From: Lentzea atacamensis
GTDB lineage: Bacteria > Actinomycetota > Actinomycetes > Mycobacteriales > Pseudonocardiaceae
DNA length: 64,000 nucleotides
Direction of reading: 5' to 3'
Assembly (NCBI RefSeq): GCF_003269295.1
Contig: NZ_QLTT01000004.1
Span: 62,001 to 126,000, forward strand
Shown here: in pieces, positions 58,230 through 64,000 of the stretch
Position numbering within the stretch: the stretch's first letter is position 1
Layout: every line of letters begins with the position of its first letter
The notes under the pieces: generated by a model
Seen by the model: the letters and a program-made list of their open reading frames with translations, nothing else
Databases searched by the model: none
What the model was told of the DNA's origin: nothing
Program-made: the position numbers and the translations under genes

Positions 58230-59615
58230 GAAGGGATTCCCAATGAAGTTGTCAAGCGGTGAAGGTGTCGGGCCGTGAGCTCGTCAGGCCGCTGTGGCTG
58301 CGGGTTGGGGTGTGCAGGGCTGGAAGGTGCGGTTGTCTCGGATGAGAGCCCACAACACGTTCAGGCGTCGACGAGCCAGTGCGAGTACTGCTTGCTTGTG
58401 CGCCTTGCCCTCGCGCCGTTTGCGGTCGTAGAAGGTCTTCGAGGTCGGGCAGCAGCGGATGGCGATCTGGGCGGACAGGTAGAGCGTGCGCAGCAGACGC
58501 CGGTTGTAGCGGCGTGGCCTGCGCAGGTTGCCCTGGACCTTTCCGGAGTCCTTGGGGACCGGCGCCAGGCCGGCGACACCGGCGAGCCGGTCGGCGCTGC
58601 CGAAGGCGGCCATGCCCCCGCCGGTCAAAGCGACGAACTCGGCACCCAGGAGAGGGCCGACACCGGGCATGCTCAAGACCGCGGTGGCGTGGTGGTGCCG
58701 GCGAAATCGGCCCTCGATGAGGGCGTCGGTTTCCGCGATCTCCTCATCAAGAGCCATCACCCCCTTGGCCAGCCGGACCACCATCGCCGCGGCCGTCTTC
58801 TCTCCGGGAACAACGGTGCGCTGCGCCGCGGCGGCGGTGATAGCGGCGGCGGCGACCGCCGCGCTGTTGCGGACTTTCCGGTCCCGCAGCCAGGCCGTCA
58901 GCAGGTCCTGGCCGCACTCGCGCAGTGCGGCGGGGGTCTGGTAGCCGGTCAGCAGGACCAGCGCGGCCTTGGAAGTGCTGTAGTCGAAGGCCCGTTCCAG
59001 GGCGGGAAAGTACTCCAGCAGCTGGGCGCGCAGCCGGTTGATCGACCTGGTCCGGTCGGCGGTCAGGTCGTAGCGGCGGGCCGTGAGGATCCGCAGCTCG
59101 ATCGCGATCTCGTCACCGGTGGTCATCGGGTGCAGGTCGCGGCGCATCCGGGCCTGGTCGGCAATGACGAACGCGTCTTTGGCGTCGCTCTTGCCATTCC
59201 CGCGATAGGTGCCGGCGGCGTGGTGGACCGTCCGGCCGGGAATGTAGAGCAGCCGCTGGTTGTGGTTGACCAGCAGGGCGATCAGCAGAGCGGCCCCTCC
59301 GGCGTTCAGATCGACCGCCCACAGCACGTCCGGCGCGAGTTCCCGCACGTCATCGATCAGCTTCACCAGGTCGGCCTCGTTGTTGGCCACCCGTCGCGAC
59401 AACAGCTTCGTGCCATCGGCGTCGATCACCACGCAGTGGTGATGGGTCTTGCCCGCGTCCACACCGGCCCAGAGCTCGGGCACGGTCACCTCCGTCGTCG
59501 TTCCTGCGTGAGTTCCGGCAGACGACCTCGCCGACATGTCCTTATGCAGCGATCGATTCGCGTATCCCAATCAGCGGTCGAGTCGTCGCAGGGCTTCGGG
59601 TGGCCAATCCCTTCA
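58230..59615. mobile_element. IS110-family insertion sequence (ends uncertain)
   Basis: The element carries one transposase gene on the minus strand. A 9-bp inverted match gaagggatt (58230-58238) / aatcccttc (59607-59615) flanks it and I use it as provisional ends, giving about 1.39 kb; IS110 elements often lack true terminal repeats, so the ends may differ by tens of bases. The non-coding stretch upstream of the transposase start (59484 onward) is where IS110-group elements encode their bridge RNA. The insertion separates the TetR gene and its promoter region from the hydrolase gene. Confidence 0.6.
58284..59483 (-). CDS. IS110-family transposase (DEDD type)
   Basis: A 399-residue transposase. 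The N-terminal RuvC-like DEDD domain begins LWAGVDAGKTHHHCVVIDAD, with further acidic residues in VLWAVDLNAGGAALLIALLV and YRGNGKSDAKDAFVIADQAR. The C-terminal Transposase_20 domain has LSMPGVGPLLGAEFVALTGG and LAGVAGLAPVPKDSGKVQGN, where the Ser of DSG is the expected catalytic serine. The GTG at 59483 has a ggagg site and gives the family length. The frame appears intact. The enzyme directs RNA-guided, recombinase-like insertion (family knowledge). Confidence 0.93.
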   Translation of the reverse strand: MPELWAGVDAGKTHHHCVVIDADGTKLLSRRVANNEADLVKLIDDVRELAPDVLWAVDLNAGGAALLIALLVNHNQRLLYIPGRTVHHAAGTYRGNGKSDAKDAFVIADQARMRRDLHPMTTGDEIAIELRILTARRYDLTADRTRSINRLRAQLLEYFPALERAFDYSTSKAALVLLTGYQTPAALRECGQDLLTAWLRDRKVRNSAAVAAAAITAAAAQRTVVPGEKTAAAMVVRLAKGVMALDEEIAETDALIEGRFRRHHHATAVLSMPGVGPLLGAEFVALTGGGMAAFGSADRLAGVAGLAPVPKDSGKVQGNLRRPRRYNRRLLRTLYLSAQIAIRCCPTSKTFYDRKRREGKAHKQAVLALARRRLNVLWALIRDNRTFQPCTPQPAATAA

Positions 59616-59718
59616 AGCCACACCAACGGCTACGCCATGACAGCCACACCCGAAACCCCTGGGCCCTCCTGATCTTACGAATGACCAGAACAGACCCAAC
59701 CAAAAGATAAGGAACGTC

Positions 59719-60600
59719 ATGACCGTCTTCACGGTGAGCCCTGTCGTGCTCGGAATCCCCGGAAGGCCCGTTGACCTGCAGTTGAAGGTCTCCGCGCCGA
59801 CCGAGGGCAGCGGGTTGCCGATCATCCTGCTGTCCCACGGCCAGGGCTACTCGAACCACCTCTCCTCGCTGAACGGCTACGCGCCGCTCGCGAACCACTG
59901 GGCGGAAGAGGGCTTCGTCGTCCTCCAGCCCACGCACCTGAGCAGCAGGACCTTGAACCTCCCCGCCGGCACGCCTGGCGCGCCGATGTTCTGGAAGGAA
60001 CGCGCCGAGGACATGTCGCACCTCCTCGACCGGCTCGACGAGATCGAGAAGGCCGTGCCCCAGCTGCAGGGCCGGCTCGACCGCACGAAGGTCGCGGTCG
60101 CGGGCCACTCGATGGGCGGCCACACCGCGAGTCTGTTGCTGGGCATGAAAACCGAGGGGGTCAGCCTCAAGGACGACAGGATCAGGGCGGGCGTGCTGCT
60201 CGGCTCCACCGGGCGCGGCGACGGGCTCACCGAGTTCGTGCGGGAGAACTACTCCTTCATCGTGACCTCGGACTTCAGCGACATGACCACCCCGGCCCTC
60301 GTGGTCGCCGGTGACAAGGACGCCTCGGAGCACCTCACGGTCAACGGGCCGGAGTGGCACACGGACCCGTTCCACCTCGCGCCCGCCCCGAAGGACCTGC
60401 TGATCCTCGAAGGCGGAGATCACGGCCTCGGCGGCGTCTCCGGGTACGACGTCGCCGAGACCACGGACGAAAGCCCGGAGCGGGTCGCGGCCGTGCAGCG
60501 GCTCACCACGGCCTACCTGCGCAGTCAGCTGCTCGGGACGGCCGACTGGCAGCAGGAGGCACTAGTGGGCGTTGGGTTCGGGGTTCACTCCCGGCCGTGA
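59719..60600 (+). CDS. Alpha/beta-hydrolase (chlorophyllase/dienelactone hydrolase-like)
   Basis: A 293-residue cytoplasmic hydrolase. The oxyanion strand is IILLSHGQGYSNHLSSLNGY near 35-54, the nucleophile elbow AGHSMGGHTASLLLG near 127-141 (Ser about 130), Asp in VVAGDKDASEHLTV near 197-210, and His in EGGDHGLGGVSGYDV near 233-247. ATG with an aaggaac element. The 3' end overlaps the convergent dehydratase gene by 39 bp. In relatives this gene is divergent from a TetR gene; the IS110 insertion breaks that arrangement here. Confidence 0.88.
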   Translation: MTVFTVSPVVLGIPGRPVDLQLKVSAPTEGSGLPIILLSHGQGYSNHLSSLNGYAPLANHWAEEGFVVLQPTHLSSRTLNLPAGTPGAPMFWKERAEDMSHLLDRLDEIEKAVPQLQGRLDRTKVAVAGHSMGGHTASLLLGMKTEGVSLKDDRIRAGVLLGSTGRGDGLTEFVRENYSFIVTSDFSDMTTPALVVAGDKDASEHLTVNGPEWHTDPFHLAPAPKDLLILEGGDHGLGGVSGYDVAETTDESPERVAAVQRLTTAYLRSQLLGTADWQQEALVGVGFGVHSRP

Positions 60601-62268
60601 CAGGAACTCGAAGTCACAACCCTCGTTCGCCTGAGTGATGTGCTCGTAGTACAAAGCGCCGTACCCGCGTTCGAACTTCGGCGGCGGCGCCGTCCACGCG
60701 GCCTTCCGCCGTGCCATCTCCTCGTCGGAGATCTCCACGCGCAACACGCGCGCCTCGACGTCCAGCGTCACGAGGTCGCCGTCCTGCACCAACGCCAACG
60801 GACCGCCAACGTGCGCCTCCGGTGCGACGTGCAGAACGCAAGCGCCGTAAGAAGTTCCGCTCATCCGCGCGTCCGACACGCGCACCATGTCCCGGACTCC
60901 CTCGCGTAGCAGCTTGTCCGGGATCGGCAGCATCCCGTATTCCGGCATGCCGGGCCCGCCCTTGGGTCCTCCACCCGCGAGCACGATCACCGAGTCCCTC
61001 GTCACGTCGAGCGAAGGATCGTTGATCCGTGCCTGCAAGTCCTTGTACCCGTGGAAAACCACGGCGGGTCCGGTGTGCTTCCACAACGAGGGATCAGCCG
61101 CCACGTACTTGATCACCGCACCGTCCGGCGCCAGGTTGCCGCGCAGCACCGCCAGTCCGCCCTCGGCCGAGATCGGGTCGTCCAGCGGCCGGATCACCGC
61201 GGAGTCGTGGACCTCGGCGCCTTCGAGGTCCTCGCCGAACGTCCGCCCTGTCACCGTGATCCGCTTGAGGTGCAACGAATCCCGCAACCGCGACAACAAC
61301 CCGCGCAGTCCGCCCGCGTAGTAGAAGTCCTCCATCAGATGAGACCCGGCGGGCTGAACCGATGCCAGCACGGGCACTTCACGTGACAACCTGTCGAAGT
61401 CGTCCAGCGACAAAGAGATCTGCGACCGCCCGGCCATCGCGATCAGGTGGATGTACGAGTTCGTCGAGCCGCCCAGCGCCAGCACGGTGCGGATGGCGTC
61501 CTCGTACGCCTCCGCGGACAGCACGTCGCTGATCGTCAGTCCCTCGCGCACCATCTCGACGATCCGCATGCCCGACGCCGCCGCCATCCGGTAGTGCGCC
61601 GAGTCGACCGCCGGAATCGACGACGCGCCGGGCAGGGTGAGCCCGAGCGCCTCCGCGGCGGCGGTCATCGTCGAGGCCGTGCCCATCGTCATGCACGTGC
61701 CGGGGGAGCGGGCCAGCCCGGACTGGATCTCCGCCCAGTCGCCGGAGGAGATCGTCCCCGCGCGCTTCTCGTCCCAGAACCGCCACATGTCGGTGCCGGA
61801 CGCGAGCTTCTCGCCACGCCAGTTGCCGCGCAGCATCGGCCCGGCCGGCACGAAGACCGCGGGCAGGCCGGCGGAAGCCGCACCCATCAGCAACGCCGGT
61901 GTGGTCTTGTCGCAGCCGCCCATCAGCACCGCGCCGTCGACCGGGTAGGAGCGGAGAATCTCCTCCGTCTCCATCGACAGCATGTTGCGGTACATCATGG
62001 GCGTCGGCTTCTGGTACGTCTCCGACAGCGTGGAAACCGGGAATTCCAGCGGATATCCGCCCGCCTCCCACACGCCGCGCTCGACCTGTTCGGCCCGCTC
62101 GCGCAAGTGCATGTGGCACGGGTTGATGCCGCTCCACGTGTTCAGGATGGCGATGACCGGCTTGCCGAGGTGCTCGGACGGGTTCATGCCCAGCTGGCGC
62201 ATGCGGGCGTTGTGCGAGAACGCCCGCAACCCCTCGCCCTCGAACCACTCCGCGCTGCGCAGCCTCAC
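60562..62268 (-). CDS. IlvD/Edd-family sugar-acid dehydratase (arabonate/xylonate-type)
   Basis: A 568-residue dehydratase. Start block RSAEWFEGEGLRAFSHNARM, the [Fe-S] ligands in GINPCHMHLRERAE, LMGGCDKTTPALLMGA and SPGTCMTMGTASTM, and the C-terminal catalytic region GTSYGACVLHVAPEA. The form is that of aldonate dehydratases (L-arabonate, D-xylonate, gluconate), not dihydroxy-acid dehydratase of branched-chain synthesis, judging by the RxxEWF start and the operon partners. The GTG overlaps the stop of the lyase gene (GTGA). It would convert a sugar acid to a 2-keto-3-deoxy acid. Confidence 0.88.
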   Translation of the reverse strand: MRLRSAEWFEGEGLRAFSHNARMRQLGMNPSEHLGKPVIAILNTWSGINPCHMHLRERAEQVERGVWEAGGYPLEFPVSTLSETYQKPTPMMYRNMLSMETEEILRSYPVDGAVLMGGCDKTTPALLMGAASAGLPAVFVPAGPMLRGNWRGEKLASGTDMWRFWDEKRAGTISSGDWAEIQSGLARSPGTCMTMGTASTMTAAAEALGLTLPGASSIPAVDSAHYRMAAASGMRIVEMVREGLTISDVLSAEAYEDAIRTVLALGGSTNSYIHLIAMAGRSQISLSLDDFDRLSREVPVLASVQPAGSHLMEDFYYAGGLRGLLSRLRDSLHLKRITVTGRTFGEDLEGAEVHDSAVIRPLDDPISAEGGLAVLRGNLAPDGAVIKYVAADPSLWKHTGPAVVFHGYKDLQARINDPSLDVTRDSVIVLAGGGPKGGPGMPEYGMLPIPDKLLREGVRDMVRVSDARMSGTSYGACVLHVAPEAHVGGPLALVQDGDLVTLDVEARVLRVEISDEEMARRKAAWTAPPPKFERGYGALYYEHITQANEGCDFEFLSRPGVNPEPNAH

Positions 62269-63170
62269 CGCAGGCTCCACGAGTTGAGCAGCACACCGAC
62301 GGCAGACCGGTCGGCCTCCGCCAGCACGGAAGCAGGCGGTCGCACGTCCCGGCGGCACAACCCCAGCTGTGCCAGCGCTTCCTTCACCACGGACACGTTG
62401 TTCGCGGACTCGTTGAGCGCCCGCAGCTCCTCGAACTTCCTGATGAACTCCCAGAGCTCCATCGCGGCACCGAACTCGCCTGCCCGCAGGCAACGGAACA
62501 TCTGCACCGACAGCTGCGGCGCCACGTTCGCGAGCCCGGACGTGAACCCGGTCGCCCCCACCGCGAAGTAGCCGGGCGCCGACAGTTCGGCCAGCCCGGC
62601 GATCCACGTCAGCCGGTCCAGCCCGGCGTCGCGGGCCACCGAGGCGAAGCGAACCGGGTCCGGCACCGCGTACTTCACGCCGACGACGTTCGGGCACGCG
62701 TCGGCCAGTGCGGCGATCTGAGCACCCCCGATCCGCGGGTTCCGCACGTACAGGACCACGCTCAGCTCGGGCACAGAAGACGCGATCTCCCGGTGGTAGT
62801 CGACCCAGCCGTCCAGCGAGACGTACGGGTGCACCGGCTGGTGGATCATGATCCCGTTCGCGCCCGCCCGATCAGCGAACCGGGCAGCCGCGACGGCGGT
62901 CCCCACGTCGTGCCCGACACCGGCGACGATCGCGGCACGGTCCCCGACCGCGTCCACGGTGATGGAAAGCGCGCGCTCGGTCTCCGCAGCGGACAACGTG
63001 TAGAACTCGCTGGTGTTGCCGTTCGGTGTGACGACCGAGACGCCGCCCTCCACCATCCGGTCCACGATCGCGGCGTAGTTCTTCTCGTCGATCGCGCCGT
63101 CGGCGTCGAACGGCGTGACGGTGATCGCCACGACGGACGCGAGCCGCTCGGAGAGGTCATCGAACGCCAT
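62265..63170 (-). CDS. Dihydrodipicolinate synthase-family lyase/dehydratase
   Basis: A 301-residue class I aldolase-fold enzyme. The Schiff-base Lys is K166 in VVGVKYAVPDPVRF, and Tyr141 in VLYVRNPRIGG. The start VVAITVTPFDADGAIDEKNY and VTPNGNTSEFYTLSAAE are family landmarks. Lysine biosynthesis is unlikely because the gene lies with a sugar-acid dehydratase and a GntR regulator. It probably acts on 2-keto-3-deoxy sugar acids (aldol cleavage or dehydration, such as ketoglutarate semialdehyde formation). The ATG at 63170 overlaps the regulator gene by 14 bp. Confidence 0.88.
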   Translation of the reverse strand: MAFDDLSERLASVVAITVTPFDADGAIDEKNYAAIVDRMVEGGVSVVTPNGNTSEFYTLSAAETERALSITVDAVGDRAAIVAGVGHDVGTAVAAARFADRAGANGIMIHQPVHPYVSLDGWVDYHREIASSVPELSVVLYVRNPRIGGAQIAALADACPNVVGVKYAVPDPVRFASVARDAGLDRLTWIAGLAELSAPGYFAVGATGFTSGLANVAPQLSVQMFRCLRAGEFGAAMELWEFIRKFEELRALNESANNVSVVKEALAQLGLCRRDVRPPASVLAEADRSAVGVLLNSWSLR

Positions 63171-63804
63171 CGGGAAGCTCCTCAACTACTCGGTCGGCGA
63201 AGGTCTGGATGTGGCGGCGGAGGAGTTCGCAGGCGAGGTCACCCTCGCCCCGCACGGCGGCGGCCAGGATCGCGCGGTGCTCGGCGGCCTCGTCGTCCCA
63301 GGTCGGGCAGATGCCCCAGCCGGCGACGGTGATCAGCGCCGCCTGGTCGCGCAGGCCGTCCAGGATCTCGATCATCAAAGGGTTGCCGCACCGGGCGTAC
63401 AGGGCGCGGTGGAAGCGGCGGTTGGCGAGCGAGCGCCGGGCCAGGTCGGGGACGTCCTCCAGCGCCGAAGCCGCCTCGTCGAACGAGGCGCCCAGCAGGA
63501 TCGCGCGGCGCAGCGCCTCGGGTTCCAGCAGCATCCGCACGTCGTAGACGGAAGCGGCCATCTCGGCGTCGACGGTGCGGACCGCGGCGCCTTTGTACGG
63601 ACTCATCACGACGAGTCCTGATCCCGCGAGCGTCTTGAGCGCCTCGCGCACCGGCGTCTTGGAGACGTTGAGCGTGGCCGCGAGATCTGTTTCCACGAGC
63701 GCCTGACCGGGCTTCAGCTTTCCGTTGAGAATCGCTTCTTTGATCGATTCCAGAACGAAGTCCGTGCGCGACGCCGGAGGCGCTTCCGCTCGGTCATACA
63801 TCAT
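63157..63804 (-). CDS. GntR-family regulator (FCD domain)
   Basis: A 215-residue FadR-type regulator. The winged helix carries SIKEAILNGKLKPGQALVET and LAATLNVSKTPVREALKTLA near residues 20-60. The C-terminal FCD ligand domain has VYDVRMLLEPEALRRAI, RRFHRALYARCGNPLM (metal-binding His) and EHRAILAAAVRGEGDLACEL. First gene of the sugar-acid operon, coupled to the lyase gene by a 14-bp overlap, so it most likely senses the pathway substrate and controls its own operon. Confidence 0.92.
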   Translation of the reverse strand: MMYDRAEAPPASRTDFVLESIKEAILNGKLKPGQALVETDLAATLNVSKTPVREALKTLAGSGLVVMSPYKGAAVRTVDAEMAASVYDVRMLLEPEALRRAILLGASFDEAASALEDVPDLARRSLANRRFHRALYARCGNPLMIEILDGLRDQAALITVAGWGICPTWDDEAAEHRAILAAAVRGEGDLACELLRRHIQTFADRVVEELPDGVR

Positions 63805-63952
63805 ATACGAGACCCTAGGAGCTGCCAGAGGCCCAGGTCAAGCGACTCCTGTGGGCTGGGCAACGTCCGTGTATCTGCGTTGAACCAAGTTCCTCGAACG
63901 CTCGTTTTGAAGGTGTCGGTCACCGCAACTGCGCGGGACTGGAGAAGGAGAA

Positions 63953-64000
63953 ATGAGTGAGTCGTTCCGCGTAAAACGTGTCCATTGCCGCGTCCGCCAG
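63953..64000 (+). CDS. Start of a gene running off the right edge
   Basis: An ATG 6 bp after a strong ggagaaggag site opens a frame of 16 codons (SESFRVKRVHCRVRQ after Met) to the end of the window without a stop. It is divergent from the GntR gene with a 148-bp spacer. Too short to assign a function. Confidence 0.55.
   Translation, partial: MSESFRVKRVHCRVRQ

Noticed and set aside
58243-58278. Short frame starting ATG just before the IS110 transposase gene, as remains of a disrupted gene start
   Set aside because: Only 11 codons and no alignable continuation on the other side of the element; cannot be told apart from the IS end.

Overview
The window is very GC-rich, with many GTG/TTG starts and dense, translationally coupled operons. 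Together with the gene families present this points to a filamentous actinobacterium; a Pseudonocardiales-type genome (Lentzea, Saccharothrix or Actinosynnema-like) is my best guess, but that is an inference. No rRNA, tRNA or CRISPR array was seen, and no stretch longer than about 300 bases lacks a gene.

Layout. 1-2.1 kb: tail of a topoisomerase IB gene, a DUF4383-type membrane protein, and a SigB/SigF-type sigma factor behind an SRPBCC protein. 2.3-9.0 kb: a coupled branched-chain-amino-acid-type ABC importer operon (two ATPases, two permeases, a binding lipoprotein) with an acyl-CoA synthetase gene embedded in it. 9.0-10.4 kb: four small uncharacterised genes. 10.4-31.7 kb: an extracellular contractile injection system (eCIS) locus: DUF4255 cap protein, AAA+ ATPase and DUF4157 protein; then, on the opposite strand, a gene encoding a nucleic-acid-deaminase-like toxin domain interrupted by one in-frame TGA; then sheath, tube, two small baseplate proteins, a giant VQR-motif repeat protein, second tube, LysM protein, VgrG-like spike, PAAR tip, gp25, gpJ-like and gpI-like baseplate proteins, and three envelope or secreted proteins. 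A degenerate LuxR regulator and a two-component pair follow (31.7-33.7 kb).

33.9-48.7 kb is mixed metabolism and regulation: a radical-SAM C-terminal fragment, PHP-domain protein, SDR, DUF3237, secreted TAP-type peptidase, serine beta-lactamase-like esterase, LAL-type LuxR regulator, MASE1 protein, an oxidoreductase fragment, a molybdopterin oxidoreductase and a second acyl-CoA synthetase. 48.9-53.9 kb is an ABC importer operon ending in a LacI regulator, with a LacI-type operator in front. 54-57.4 kb holds a secreted modular sugar dehydrogenase and two membrane proteins. 57.4-60.6 kb is a disturbed zone: a ribbon-helix-helix remnant, and an IS110-family element inserted between a TetR gene and the hydrolase it probably controlled. 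60.6-63.8 kb is a GntR-controlled sugar-acid operon (DHDPS-family lyase/dehydratase and IlvD/Edd dehydratase). A new gene starts at the right edge.

How the eCIS genes fit together: sheath, two tube proteins, LysM/VgrG/PAAR spike and gp25/J/I baseplate should build the contractile particle. The AAA+ and DUF4255 proteins act in assembly and capping. The DUF4157 protein and the deaminase are candidate cargo. No recognisable tail fibre was found, and the zinc-ribbon/membrane/glycan-binding-like protein plus two extracytoplasmic proteins suggest envelope anchoring instead of free release. The divergent 24-bp palindrome at 14998-15021 and the adjacent two-component genes are candidate controls.
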